From assembly GCA_900469615.1 (NCBI GenBank), contig UBYA01000016.1, positions 104,560-168,559 on the forward strand: a stretch of DNA of 64,000 nucleotides. Direction: 5' to 3'. The position numbers and the translations under genes are program-made. The stretch is from Hyphomicrobiales bacterium. Its GTDB lineage: Bacteria > Pseudomonadota > Alphaproteobacteria > Rhizobiales > Rhizobiaceae. The notes beneath the pieces were generated by a model that was not told the DNA's origin, ran no database searches, and was given only the letters and a program-made list of their open reading frames with translations. Shown here piece after piece: positions 25,800-35,666 of this stretch (its first letter is position 1; each line of letters starts with the position of its first letter).

Positions 25800-28231
25800 T
25801 GAACCGCATCCTTCCTGCTCTGATTTTTCTCCTTGCCGCCGCTGCCGCGCAGGCGCAGACGACGCCTTTCGACATGTCGGGCGAACGGCCGAAAGGCGAG
25901 CCGCCCGTCGTGCCGCAGATCATCGCACCGCAGACGACGACGCAGCCTGTCGTTCCCCAGACGACATCGCCTTTGGCGACGAAACCGCCGGCCATGATGC
26001 CGCAAACAGTCACCCCGCAAACCAGCGTGCCCGCTACCCCGGCCCAAGAGCCCGCACAAGCGGCACAAAAGACGCAGACGGCCGCGTCCGGATTGCGCCG
26101 TTATGTCGCCCCCTTTGCAAAATTGCGGCTTGAGGGCGAAGCCGACCGCAAGTCCTGGTCCATCTATCTGACACCTGAGCAGGCAGCCGCGCCGGCGAAG
26201 TTCAACTTTGCCTATCAGAACGCGGTCGTCGTCGCTCCCGAAGCATCGCAGCTCACGGTTCTCCTCAACGATCGCGTGGTGCACCAGCAGCAGATCGGCT
26301 CTTCCGACAACGAGTCCGATATCAGCTTCGACATCCCGCGCGGGCTTCTGCAGCCGGGCGCAAACCTGCTCACCTTCGAGGCAACGCAACGTCATCGTGT
26401 CGATTGCGACATCCCCTCCACCTACGAACTCTGGTCGGATATCGATCCTGCAAGAACCTATCTGAGCTTTGCAGGCCGCGATGCGGAAAAACTGTCGACC
26501 ACGGACGCGATCCGCGCAATCGGCGTCAACGATGCCGGCAAAACCCAATTCAATCTGGTCGTGCCTGCATTGGCGCAGCCCGGAACGACCAAGCCGATCC
26601 TGCGCCTTGCGCAAGGGCTGGCGCTGCTCAGCGGAATGCCGAACGAGACCTTTTCGTTCGGCACGGACTCGCTGCCGCCCCCTGGCCCGGGCAAAATGAC
26701 CGTTGTCGTCGGCACGCCTGCCGAGCTGCAGCCCGTATTTGCCGTTCCCGCCTCGGCTCAAAGCGGGGCGCTGGCGACTTTTGCGACCGATCCGCACAAC
26801 GGCCAGCAGTTGCTGCTCGTCAGCGGCCCCTCCTGGCAGGCGATCTCCTCTGCGATCGATATGGTCGTGTCCCCGACCGACCGCGATCCCAATACGCGGC
26901 GCGATCTGCTGGTGACACAGCGCTGGAGCGCGCCGGATGCGCCGCTGATCTATTCCGGCACCAGCCTTTCCTTCGAACAGCTGGGCGTAAGGACCACGGA
27001 ATTCTCCGGGCGGCGTTTCCGCACCAGTTTCAACGTGGCGATCCCGTCCGACTTTTATGCGAACGCCTATGGCGAAGCCACCATCCTGCTCGACGCGGCC
27101 TACGCCAAGGATGTACGGCCGGGGAGCCACATCGACGTCTATGTCAACGGCAGCATCGCCACGACGAAACCGATCACGGGAACCGGCGGCGGCATTTTCC
27201 GGCAATTGCCCATCCGCATCACCATGCGTCATTTCAAGCCGGGGCTGAATACGATCGCGCTCGAGGCCATGCTGATGACGGATGAGGATTCCGCCTGCGC
27301 GCCCGCTGCGACATCCAGCACGACGCCTCGCTTCGCTTTGTTCGATACCAGCCGGTTCCGCGTTCCGGATTTTGCCAGGGTCGCGCAGCGCCCCAACCTC
27401 GCCGCCTTTGCCGGGACCGGCTATCCCTATAATCGGGAAACCGATCCGACCGCTCTTTTCATCGATCGCGCAGATGCCGATACCCTGTCCGCGACCGCGA
27501 CCCTACTCGGTCAAATGGCACTTGTCGCCGGCCACCCCATCACTTTGGAGCCGACCGCCTCGCCGAGTACCGTCGGCACCCGCAACGCATTGTTCATAGG
27601 CTCCGTCTCGCAACTGCCGTCGACCATCCTGACGCAGATGAACATCACGGCATCGAGCCAGGTTGCCTGGCGCCCGCCCGCTCCGGGTCAGGGAGGCGCG
27701 CCGGAAGCCTCGGTGACGATTGCCGATTGGCGCTCCCGCATCAGCGGCGGATTGCTGCAGGGACAGATGGAGCGGTTCCAGCAATGGATGCATCGCAATT
27801 TCGATATCACGTTGAGTTCGTTGCGCTTCATACCCAGCTCCGAGCAGGTGTTCACGCCGTCGAACGCCAACACTTTCCTGATCGCACAGGAAGCCAACCC
27901 CACCAATGACGCAACGTGGACCGTCGTGACAGCGCCGAGCTCCGGAGACCTGCGCTCAGGCGTCGAGGCCATGACGGGGCAAAGCACCTGGCAGCAGATC
28001 AGCGGCCGGATCACGGTCTATTCCGGCAAGACCGGCAAGATCGATACCGTCCCGGTCACTCGCTTCGCCTTTGTCGTGTCGCAGCCCTGGTCGCTGACCA
28101 ATTATCGCTTGATTGCCGCGAACTGGCTTTCCAGCAACATATTGTCCTATGCGCTCCTGTTCGTCGCCGGCTCTTTCCTGCTCGGTGTCAGCACCGCGAG
28201 CGTTCTCTCCAAGATCGGCAGGCGCGAATGA
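25799..28231 (+). CDS. bcsB: Cellulose synthase periplasmic subunit BcsB
   Basis: An 810-residue subunit with a signal peptide (ILPALIFLLAAAAAQAQ), a Pro/Thr/Gln-rich linker to about residue 85, two repeated carbohydrate-binding and flavodoxin-like modules, and a single C-terminal transmembrane anchor (LSYALLFVAGSFLLGVSTASV). BcsB guides the nascent glucan through the periplasm and its anchor is needed for BcsA activity. Blocks such as VDCDIPSTYELWSDIDPARTYL shortened to CDIPSTYELWSDI are typical. It starts inside the bcsA stop (ATGA at 25799) and ends inside the bcsZ start. Confidence 0.93.
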   Translation: MNRILPALIFLLAAAAAQAQTTPFDMSGERPKGEPPVVPQIIAPQTTTQPVVPQTTSPLATKPPAMMPQTVTPQTSVPATPAQEPAQAAQKTQTAASGLRRYVAPFAKLRLEGEADRKSWSIYLTPEQAAAPAKFNFAYQNAVVVAPEASQLTVLLNDRVVHQQQIGSSDNESDISFDIPRGLLQPGANLLTFEATQRHRVDCDIPSTYELWSDIDPARTYLSFAGRDAEKLSTTDAIRAIGVNDAGKTQFNLVVPALAQPGTTKPILRLAQGLALLSGMPNETFSFGTDSLPPPGPGKMTVVVGTPAELQPVFAVPASAQSGALATFATDPHNGQQLLLVSGPSWQAISSAIDMVVSPTDRDPNTRRDLLVTQRWSAPDAPLIYSGTSLSFEQLGVRTTEFSGRRFRTSFNVAIPSDFYANAYGEATILLDAAYAKDVRPGSHIDVYVNGSIATTKPITGTGGGIFRQLPIRITMRHFKPGLNTIALEAMLMTDEDSACAPAATSSTTPRFALFDTSRFRVPDFARVAQRPNLAAFAGTGYPYNRETDPTALFIDRADADTLSATATLLGQMALVAGHPITLEPTASPSTVGTRNALFIGSVSQLPSTILTQMNITASSQVAWRPPAPGQGGAPEASVTIADWRSRISGGLLQGQMERFQQWMHRNFDITLSSLRFIPSSEQVFTPSNANTFLIAQEANPTNDATWTVVTAPSSGDLRSGVEAMTGQSTWQQISGRITVYSGKTGKIDTVPVTRFAFVVSQPWSLTNYRLIAANWLSSNILSYALLFVAGSFLLGVSTASVLSKIGRRE

Positions 28232-29277
28232 GGCTCCTGCGCTCCATTCTTGCGATCTGCAGCGCCACCGCGCTGATGGTGGCCCAGCCGGCCATCGCTC
28301 AGCGCACGGCACTCGATCCCCAGGCATGGACGGCCTATAAGGCGAAATTCCTCGATGCGAACGGCCGCATCATCGACAACGGCAACAGCGGCATCAGCCA
28401 TAGCGAGGGGCAAGGTTACGGTCTGCTACTCGCCTATCTCGCCAACAACCAGGCCGATTTCGAGCAGATCTGGTACTTCACCCGCACCGAGCTTTTGTTG
28501 CGCGACGACGGGCTTGCCGTCTGGAAATGGGACCCGGCCGTCACGCCGCATGTCACGGATACGAATAATGCGTCGGATGGCGATCTCTTGATTGCCTACG
28601 CGCTGGCGCTGGCAGGATCGGCCTGGAGCAAAAAGGATTACTTGCAGGCCGCCGCACACATGGCGAAGGCGATCCTGTTGCATGTGGTCATCGATGCCGG
28701 CGGCCGAACGCTGCTCATGCCCGGCGTCGATGGCTACAACTCGCCGGGTCGCAAGGACGGCCCTGTCGTCAATCCGTCCTATTGGATCTTCGAGGCAATC
28801 CCCGTCATGGCGCTGCTTGCCCCATCCGATCGCTGGCAGAAACTGAGCGACGACGGACTTGCCCTGCTGCGTTCGGCTCAGTTCGGGCCGCGCAGACTTC
28901 CGGCCGATTGGGTCAGCCTCAAGGCCAAGCCGGCGCCCGCCGATGGGTTCGACGCGGAGTTCGGCTATAATGCCGTCAGAATCCCGCTTTATCTGGCGCG
29001 CGCCGACATCGGCGACAAGACTCTGCTCGCACGCCTGCAGCGAGGCATGACCGTCGAGGGGGACGAGCCGGCAACGATAGACCTGGTCACAGGCAAGCCG
29101 AAAGACCTGCTTTCCGACCCCGGTTATAGAATTGTTAACGATGTTGTGGCGTGTGTGGTGAGCGGAACGAAACTATCCGCTTCGGTTCGGCAGTTCGCAC
29201 CATCGCTTTACTATCCGGCCACGTTGCAGCTGTTGAGCCTGGCTTTCGTCACGGAGAAACATCCGGAGTGTTTATAA
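28228..29277 (+). CDS. bcsZ: Periplasmic endoglucanase BcsZ (GH8)
   Basis: A 349-residue secreted glycoside hydrolase family 8 enzyme. The signal peptide ends near AQPAIAQ. The acid catalytic Glu is in SHSEGQGYGLLLA (about residue 55), and the Asp region NNASDGDLLIAYAL near 115 matches the family. BcsZ trims beta-1,4-glucan in the periplasm and influences fibril form and amount. It overlaps bcsB by 4 bp and the next gene by 10 bp. Confidence 0.93.
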   Translation: MRLLRSILAICSATALMVAQPAIAQRTALDPQAWTAYKAKFLDANGRIIDNGNSGISHSEGQGYGLLLAYLANNQADFEQIWYFTRTELLLRDDGLAVWKWDPAVTPHVTDTNNASDGDLLIAYALALAGSAWSKKDYLQAAAHMAKAILLHVVIDAGGRTLLMPGVDGYNSPGRKDGPVVNPSYWIFEAIPVMALLAPSDRWQKLSDDGLALLRSAQFGPRRLPADWVSLKAKPAPADGFDAEFGYNAVRIPLYLARADIGDKTLLARLQRGMTVEGDEPATIDLVTGKPKDLLSDPGYRIVNDVVACVVSGTKLSASVRQFAPSLYYPATLQLLSLAFVTEKHPECL

Positions 29278-31697
29278 AGTCCACCTTGATAATGGCTTTT
29301 GTGGCCGTCGCCGTGGCGGGGTTTACGCTCGCGACCAAGGATCACGAATCGCCGGAAGACAAGATCAAGCTGGCAAAATCCAGACGCCTCGATCCACAGA
29401 TCACGCTCGCCTCCGATACCACGCAGGGTAATGGCTCGGGTCAGCCGATCGATCTGCAGGCGCTTGCCGATCACATACAGGCAACCGCGCCATCGGCAGT
29501 CCTCTCCGATCCGCCCGACACGCCATCTTCAGGTCCCGACGCATCCGATTCCTTAGCGCAGGCCGCGCCGCAACAGACCCAAACGCAGCCGAGCGCACAA
29601 TCGCCATCGCAGCAGCCCGCACCGGCGCAAGCCGCCAACAATCAGCCCAAGGTGGATGAAAGTGCGTTGCGCTATTTCGCCAGCCGAGGCGACAAAGCGC
29701 GGCTTCAGGCTGAGATTTCCCGGCTACAGACGCTCTATCCAAACTGGACGCCGCCTGCCGACCCGCTGGCCATACCGCAAAACAGCGACAAGCAGCTCGA
29801 GGCCATGTGGCAGCTTTATTCGGAAGGCCACTATGCCGAGGTCCGCAAGGCAATTGCAGACCGGCAAGCAGCCGAAGCCGGCTGGCAGGCACCCGCGGAT
29901 CTTCTGGAGCGTCTCGACATCGCGGAGGCGCGCACCCGCCTCATCAACGCCTCCGATCTCAAACAATATGCGACGGTTATCGAGATCGGCGCCAAGACAC
30001 CGAGCCTGCTTACCTGCAGCGATATCGACATCCTGTGGCGGGTGGCGGAAGCCTTCATCCGTACGGATCGCGCGGCACGCGGCCAGGATGCCTACAAATA
30101 CATTCTGAAGACCTGCACCAACCCGCAGGAAAGGCTTGCAACCATCCAGAAAGCCTCCGCCCTTCTGCCCTATCAGCCGATGCAGGATCTTCTTGCCCTC
30201 GAAAAGCCGGATGGCAACGGCGGGCGGGAGTTCGACAGCATCAGGACCGATCTGGCCCGCCGCTTCGTGGCCCAGGGGAATGACGATCCGAAACTGACGG
30301 TTTCGCCGGATTATCTCTCGCAGGTCGAACGTGCCGCGCGCAGCCAGGGTCTCGCCTCCGATGATTCGCTTCTCGGCTGGTACTATCTGCGCCGCGGCAA
30401 CTATGGCGATGCCGGGCAATGGTTCAAAGCCGCACATGACAAGGAAGATTCCGCAACGATCTCGCAGGGTCTGGCTCTGGTGCTGATTGCAAACCACAAG
30501 CCGCAGGAAGCCGAAGACGCCATGTACAAATGGCGCGACGAATCGAAAGATGCGATGGCGACCTATCTCGCGGCAACGGCCAATCTGATGGCCCTGCAAC
30601 CGCCCGCCAATCTGAGCGAGGACGTTCTCGCCCGCATCGCCGCCGAAGTGGTAAAGCAGAAATACGTGCCAACGGCGCAGCAGTTCGGATGGTTTGCCCG
30701 TTCGATGAACCAGCCGCTGGCGGCAGCCCGGTGGTTCGAAACGGCTCTGCGCTGGAAGCCTGATGACGAACCTTCCGCCTACGGGCTGGCCATTACGCGC
30801 AATCAGCTGAACGATCGTCAGGGCGTCGCCGAGGTCCAGCGGCTCTGGGCCGGCCGCTCCCCGCGCATCGCCGCCCTTGGCGAGCGGACGCCGCGCACAC
30901 CCGTTTCCGCGCCGCTGCCCTCCCCCAATCAGGCTGCACAGTCAACGCCCCAGCTGATGCCTCAAACGGAACCGCAGATGGTGCAGCCAGGGACGCTTGA
31001 GAGCGCGCCGCCCGTGGCTTCCCAAGCCGCGCCGCAGCCTCCGGTGGCGCAACCCTACGGCAACGCACAGATCGCCGCGCAGCCGGTCGCGCCCGGTCGC
31101 CGGGCTCCTTCGCCGCAATATGCCGAGCCAGAAACCCGGATCCGGACGACGACCCGCTCGGCTCGGCAGCCGGCCGGCTGTACCACCACTGCCAATGCAG
31201 AGCTGCTGACGCCGGGCAATGCCCTGGCGCGTGGCTGGTGCCTGATGAACCTCAATCGGCCGATGGAAGCGGTGGAAGCCTTTGGCGTCGCTTTGAACAA
31301 CAGCGATCCCAAGTCGCGCGAAGAGGCGGCCTACGGTCAAAGCCTCGCCTATCTGCGCGCCGGCCTTGCCAACAACGCTGCCGTTGCCGCGACGAAGGCG
31401 CCGATGAACCATCAGCGCGCGGCCGAGCTGCAGGTGGCCATATTGGCCGATCGCGCACTCTCGGCGTTTTCCAGCAAGCGCTATCAGGAAACGCTGCTCT
31501 ATCTCGACCAGCGCGCACAGCTGCAGCAGGAGCGCGTGGACCTCATGGTGTTGCGCGGATATTGCTACCTTAATCTCAAAATGTACGACGATGCCGAGCG
31601 CATCTTCACCGCCGTTGCCGCAACCGGCAATCGCGACGGCAGCCGCGGCCTGCGGGACCTCATGCTCGCCACACATCCGCAGCCGGGAGACTATTGA
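29268..31697 (+). CDS. bcsK: TPR-rich cellulose operon protein BcsK
   Basis: About 809 residues. An N-terminal hydrophobic segment (LIMAFVAVAVAGFTLA) is followed by a low-complexity Gln/Pro region, helical TPR-like repeats at about 175-520, a second Pro/Gln-rich linker at about 540-640 and more TPR-like helices to the end. BcsC of enterobacteria has the same TPR region but ends in an outer-membrane beta-barrel; this protein ends in helices with no barrel, so it fits BcsK of the Agrobacterium-type operons. The start is GTG 29268, with GGAGA upstream and a 10-bp overlap with bcsZ; ATG 29292 is the alternative. Confidence 0.75.
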   Translation: MFIKSTLIMAFVAVAVAGFTLATKDHESPEDKIKLAKSRRLDPQITLASDTTQGNGSGQPIDLQALADHIQATAPSAVLSDPPDTPSSGPDASDSLAQAAPQQTQTQPSAQSPSQQPAPAQAANNQPKVDESALRYFASRGDKARLQAEISRLQTLYPNWTPPADPLAIPQNSDKQLEAMWQLYSEGHYAEVRKAIADRQAAEAGWQAPADLLERLDIAEARTRLINASDLKQYATVIEIGAKTPSLLTCSDIDILWRVAEAFIRTDRAARGQDAYKYILKTCTNPQERLATIQKASALLPYQPMQDLLALEKPDGNGGREFDSIRTDLARRFVAQGNDDPKLTVSPDYLSQVERAARSQGLASDDSLLGWYYLRRGNYGDAGQWFKAAHDKEDSATISQGLALVLIANHKPQEAEDAMYKWRDESKDAMATYLAATANLMALQPPANLSEDVLARIAAEVVKQKYVPTAQQFGWFARSMNQPLAAARWFETALRWKPDDEPSAYGLAITRNQLNDRQGVAEVQRLWAGRSPRIAALGERTPRTPVSAPLPSPNQAAQSTPQLMPQTEPQMVQPGTLESAPPVASQAAPQPPVAQPYGNAQIAAQPVAPGRRAPSPQYAEPETRIRTTTRSARQPAGCTTTANAELLTPGNALARGWCLMNLNRPMEAVEAFGVALNNSDPKSREEAAYGQSLAYLRAGLANNAAVAATKAPMNHQRAAELQVAILADRALSAFSSKRYQETLLYLDQRAQLQQERVDLMVLRGYCYLNLKMYDDAERIFTAVAATGNRDGSRGLRDLMLATHPQPGDY

Positions 31698-31817
31698 GAC
31701 TAAAGGCAGTCGCGCAAGCGATCTTCCCGAATACCGAAGGTGGCGTCGGCTATTTCCGCGACCGGTATATGGCGCTCGACTTCGATAATCCCCGGGCTTG
31801 GCGGCCTTTTGTTTCGC

Positions 31818-32129
31818 TCAGAGAATGTTTTCGCACTCTCTCCAGAGACTCGACACGAACTCATCGGGATGCGACCAGTCTTCCGACAGCTCAATTCGCG
31901 TCTTTGACTGTTTGGCGGCGACCAGGAAATGAAGCAGCGCCGCATCGGCCTCCGTTTCTCCTTTTATCGCATGCGTGCACTGGATGACGGCTTGCTTGTA
32001 GAAATCGTCTTTCGGTCCGGGCCATCTCTCAAGCAGAAATTCGGCCGCCTCCCGAACATTGTTGAGCTGTGCTTTCTTGTGACCTGAAATTTGTATCGTA
32101 ACGGTCCTTGACCAAAGATCATTCCGCAT
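31818..32129 (-). CDS. DUF982 family small protein
   Basis: A 103-residue protein with the DUF982 pattern common in Rhizobiales: a beta-rich start (VTIQISGHKKAQLNNV), REAAEFLLERWPGP with the invariant LL-x-x-WP, a Cys and Ala stretch (AVIQCTHAIKGETEADAALLHFLVAAKQ) quoted here in pieces, and a short tail. No function is established for the family. It faces the bcs operon convergently, and two more DUF982 genes lie within 1.4 kb on the other strand. Confidence 0.72.
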   Translation of the reverse strand: MRNDLWSRTVTIQISGHKKAQLNNVREAAEFLLERWPGPKDDFYKQAVIQCTHAIKGETEADAALLHFLVAAKQSKTRIELSEDWSHPDEFVSSLWRECENIL

Positions 32130-32411
32130 TTCCCGCAGCCCCCGCCAGAATTCATCGAATTGATGATCCCATCCGCTTGCGCCAGGCTTACCCCCCCGGG
32201 GAGCAGGACGACTTCACATCCGCCGGGGCTGTGCAGGCTCAGCGGCGTGGCTCTTCTGGCAAATTACGCCACTCCGGCGATCGTGGCGACATGCAACCCA
32301 TTAGCCGATCGGCCAATGGGCCGGCCAGGGGCGCGCCGAGCGCGAACAATTCGGAACAACCGGGCCGAAGAGGACGTTTGGATATCGTCCACACGATGAG
32401 GAGTATTTTCC

Positions 32412-32681
32412 ATGCGCCACGTTATCGGCTTCGCGAAAAAGATCTCAGAGCAACCGTTTCACATCGTAGAGACTGACAGTCAATCGCCTCCGTTCGCCGT
32501 TGGGCAAGCCGTGAAAATCGAAGCGGCAGGCGGGTGGTTTCAGATCTACCAGATCGGAACCCGGGTCTATCCGACTGAACTCTACACGACCTTGATCGTT
32601 GGGGACCTGCCGCCCGCCGGAGTGCTCAGCGATGGCGAAGATTGGTCGAACGCTTATGATTGGACTGACACGCCGTCGTGA
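32412..32681 (+). CDS. Small hypothetical protein
   Basis: An 89-residue protein with a GAGGAG ribosome site 10 bp before the ATG. It looks soluble and beta-rich (VKIEAAGGWFQIYQIGTRVYP) with an acidic tail. I do not recognise the family. It precedes two DUF982 genes on the same strand. The upstream 280 bp (32130-32411) shows no convincing gene. Confidence 0.5.
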   Translation: MRHVIGFAKKISEQPFHIVETDSQSPPFAVGQAVKIEAAGGWFQIYQIGTRVYPTELYTTLIVGDLPPAGVLSDGEDWSNAYDWTDTPS

Positions 32682-32889
32682 CCTCCCGATACGCCGGAGG
32701 CCTTGCCCGTCTCGCCTCCCCTTACGACGGCTTCCGAAGACCTGCACACCGTATAGCGGGCGATATCGCAGGAACGCGGGCGATGATCGATCGTGGCCTC
32801 CAAGGTTCTCGTCCGAATTAAAAAAGTTAAATGCATGCGCGTCGCAAGAAGGTCCACAATGGCCTCTCTCGTGCCGGAGATTTTCGACC

Positions 32890-33138
32890 ATGAACGACGT
32901 GCCTAACTTTTCTCCAGTCTGCGTTGTCCAGAGTCAGACTGGAGAAACCAGGACCGTAGGATCGCCCGCGGAAGCCTGGAAGACGCTTCTTGACGATTGG
33001 CCTTCGGATGAAGGGGATTGCTTCCTCTCCGCACTTCTCATTTGCATCGACGTCCAGAACGGCGAACGGGCGCCTGAAGAAGCGCGCGTGGCCTTTATAG
33101 CGGCGGCGGTCGAGGCCGGAGTTCCTTTGTTGTCGTGA
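32890..33138 (+). CDS. DUF982 family small protein
   Basis: An 82-residue protein with the family pattern: PVCVVQSQTGETRTVGS, then AWKTLLDDWPSDEGDCF, then ALLICIDVQNGERAPEEARVA and FIAAAVEAGV. The ribosome site GGAG precedes ATG 32890; the frame extends upstream but that part lacks the family pattern. It differs clearly in sequence from its two neighbours, so the three are not recent tandem copies. Confidence 0.72.
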   Translation: MNDVPNFSPVCVVQSQTGETRTVGSPAEAWKTLLDDWPSDEGDCFLSALLICIDVQNGERAPEEARVAFIAAAVEAGVPLLS

Positions 33139-33216
33139 GCATATCGCTTCCGCCAAAGGCCCGCTCCCAGGAACATTCCAATCAGCGGCACGTTGACGGT
33201 GGGAAGGAGAACGCTC

Positions 33217-33468
33217 ATGGCCCAATGGTGGAGTAAGCCCGTCATCGTCGAGACACGAAAGACGGGCGATCGACTGGTGATATCGAATGCGGAACGCGCG
33301 ACCGAATACATGCTCAACGAGTGGCCGACGCTTGAGGACGGCCAAGCCTATAAGGCTGGGATGAAAGCGTTGCTGGCAGCCCACAACGGAAAGATCGACG
33401 CGGAGGAAGCCAAGGAGGCATTCATTGCCGCGCTGAAGGAAGGCGACATCTATATCTTTGACGAGTGA
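33217..33468 (+). CDS. DUF982 family small protein
   Basis: An 83-residue protein: KPVIVETRKTGDRLVISNAE, then ATEYMLNEWPTLEDGQAYK, then CALL-like helices with Ala in place of Cys (GMKALLAAHNGKIDAEEAKE) and AFIAALKEGD. The usual central Cys of DUF982 is absent. A strong ribosome site (GGAAGGAGA) precedes the ATG. It is 78 bp after the previous DUF982 gene. Confidence 0.72.
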   Translation: MAQWWSKPVIVETRKTGDRLVISNAERATEYMLNEWPTLEDGQAYKAGMKALLAAHNGKIDAEEAKEAFIAALKEGDIYIFDE

Positions 33469-33667
33469 CGCGACGCCGGCCGCGCCGGCAGGGCTTGGCT
33501 GCGAATTTCCGCCTTCAGCCGGCTAACAGTTCCTCATAAGGGCTGGTCTTGAGCGGGCTGCCGCTCTTCAACTGCAATATGTTCATTTCATCCGACGTAC
33601 CTCTGCGGAGACCGGTGCCTCCGCAGGAAGCATCGCATGGCATGGTCGAGACAAAAGGGCGTCAGCG

Positions 33668-34609
33668 TCACGCCGTGGCCCCGACCGTGCGATCCGAAAA
33701 GGCATCGCCCGCCTCCTGCCAGTTTCGAAGCAGCGCAAACAACTCCTCGCGGTCCTTTTCATCAAGTCGCGGCAGCCCCGGAACACGCACGGGGCCGACA
33801 TTCAGGCCGGAATAGGTCACCGCTTCCTTGACGACGGTGACGTTCGCACCATTGCGGAACTTGGTGCGCATGCGCTCGAACGGTTCGAGCTTGCTGACGA
33901 TGGCGCGGGCGGCGGCAAAGTCGGCTCTTGCCAAGGCGGCATGGACGGCCAGCGACAGTTTTGGCGCCACGTTGACGAGACCGGAAGTGAAGCCCCGTCC
34001 GCCGGCTGCGGCAAACGTCGGAGCCCAGCTTTCGGCCAAACCGCAGACGAACAATGCACCATTCGGATCGGAAGCAGCGATCGCCCGCGAAAACAGCATC
34101 AGATCGGTTGTCGCAAACTTGATGCCGGCAATGTTGCCATGGCCGGCCAGACGAACCATGTCGTCGACGCTGAAGCCCTCGGCACGGACATAGGCGACGA
34201 GCGGCAGAGGCGAGGCTTCCGCCAGATCACGGAAATAGTCGATCTGCGATGCGGGCGCCGCGAAAGGGTCTACCGGCTGGTGCGACATCACGGCCGAGGC
34301 CCCCATCGAGGCGGCATCACGGGCCATGCGAATTGCCTCGCGCAGAGAACGGCCGATTGCCGCCGTTACCGGCGCCTTGCCATCGACGCCTGTTATGGCA
34401 GCTTCATGGACATGGCGAATTTCCTCGGGAGTGAGCGCATAGAACTCACCGGTATTGCCTGCCGCAACGATATTGTGAATGCCGGCGGCGGCCACCCGCC
34501 GGTAGACTTGAGCGGTCACGCGCGGCTCCACTTCGCCATTTCCGTCATAAGCCGTTACCGGCACGCCGGATACACCGGCCAGTGCCTGCCGCATGGTCTC
34601 AATGCTCAT
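33668..34609 (-). CDS. DapA/KdgD-family lyase or dehydratase
   Basis: A 313-residue class I aldolase-fold enzyme. NIVAAGNTGEFYALTPEE replaces the DapA GTTGE block and resembles 5-dehydro-4-deoxyglucarate dehydratases; the Schiff-base lysine is in IAGIKFATTD and a Tyr lies in PLVAYVRAEG. Such enzymes act on sugar-acid or hydroxyproline intermediates. It is the last gene of a leftward set with an ACS-type MFS transporter and a GntR regulator, which suggests sugar-acid catabolism. ATG 34609 has AAGGGG just upstream. The exact substrate is open. Confidence 0.78.
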   Translation of the reverse strand: MSIETMRQALAGVSGVPVTAYDGNGEVEPRVTAQVYRRVAAAGIHNIVAAGNTGEFYALTPEEIRHVHEAAITGVDGKAPVTAAIGRSLREAIRMARDAASMGASAVMSHQPVDPFAAPASQIDYFRDLAEASPLPLVAYVRAEGFSVDDMVRLAGHGNIAGIKFATTDLMLFSRAIAASDPNGALFVCGLAESWAPTFAAAGGRGFTSGLVNVAPKLSLAVHAALARADFAAARAIVSKLEPFERMRTKFRNGANVTVVKEAVTYSGLNVGPVRVPGLPRLDEKDREELFALLRNWQEAGDAFSDRTVGATA

Positions 34610-34663
34610 CCTTATCCCCTTACTCTCATTCGCTTGTCGAAACATAGCGAGGACACCTGAACC

Positions 34664-35380
34664 TCACCCAACACCCTGGAACATGCGGGCACGCGCATTC
34701 AATATGTGTCGTTTCATGGCGTCGTGTGCTTCGATTTCTTGACGCGCAAAGATCGCCTGCACGATGACCGCATGCTCGTCCTGAACGCTGCGGATCTGCT
34801 CGGGCGTCCGCTTGAGACTGAGGCTGCGGGTCACGGAATGGCCGATGGCGAAATGCGGACTGAACAGGTCGCGTATCGTGATATGAAACTGATTGCCCGT
34901 CGCAACGGCAATTGCATCGTGCAACTCGCGATCTTCCTCAGCGCCAAGCCGACCTTCGCGGAGACATTGTTCGAGCGTCTGGAGTGCCGTCATAATCCGA
35001 TCCTGGTCGGCCGGCTGCCAATTGCGTGCTGCAAGCTCGGCTGCCTCGGCTTCAAGTCCGGCGCGAAATTCGAAGAAACGCTGAACGTCGGCCAGCGAAC
35101 CGACCGGAACCATCTTCAGGATCAAGGAATCAGGCTTTTGTCGCACATAGGAACCGGATCCCTTGCGCGAAACGATCAAGCCATCCGCGCGCAGTCGCTC
35201 CAGAGCGTCGCGAACCACAGGCCGCGACGCGCCGAATATCTCCGCAAGCTTGGCTTCCGCGGGTAGCCGTTCGTTTACCGGAAACTTTCCATCCGCGATC
35301 ATGGCGACAATCCTCTCATAGATAATGTCGCCGAAGCGGACCGCGCCCGTACCGGAGTCGTTGGCTGCAGGGAAGTTCAT
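34664..35380 (-). CDS. GntR-family regulator (FadR/FCD type)
   Basis: A 238-residue regulator. The N-terminal winged helix is clear (YERIVAMIADGKF, then LPAEAKLAEIFGASRPVVRD, then LIVSRKGSGSYV), followed by the all-helical FCD ligand domain with its metal-type residues (ELHDAIAVATGN, and His near IVQAIF/KRHI). It lies between the MFS and DapA-like genes and probably controls them in response to a pathway metabolite. The frame runs further upstream to 35467, but the protein signature starts at 35380. Confidence 0.88.
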   Translation of the reverse strand: MNFPAANDSGTGAVRFGDIIYERIVAMIADGKFPVNERLPAEAKLAEIFGASRPVVRDALERLRADGLIVSRKGSGSYVRQKPDSLILKMVPVGSLADVQRFFEFRAGLEAEAAELAARNWQPADQDRIMTALQTLEQCLREGRLGAEEDRELHDAIAVATGNQFHITIRDLFSPHFAIGHSVTRSLSLKRTPEQIRSVQDEHAVIVQAIFARQEIEAHDAMKRHILNARARMFQGVG

Positions 35381-35666
35381 CGTTGCCGTTCCCGAATGTG
35401 ACGACCAACCGTCAAGCGCATTTCGTGGTGCAGCAAGGGATATAACGTATCTGTAAAAATCTGTCAAATCCAGTTATTATGTGATATGCGTCGAAGACCT
35501 GATCCTCTCGCGCGCCACGCGATGCGGCGCGGTTTCCGACCTGCGCCCCTTGCCGTGCAGCATCCATGCCCCCGACAGGAGAGTAACGCGAAGCTCTATC
35601 GCGACAGGGCGGACCTTTGCCCGCCCCTTCTTTCTCAGAGGAAGTATCCTGCGGCCGGATTTTCGA

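Noticed and set aside
35603..35640. GC-rich hairpin after the MFS gene as a terminator
   Set aside because: The stem is only about 6 bp, and the T-rich stretch follows on the strand opposite to the gene.
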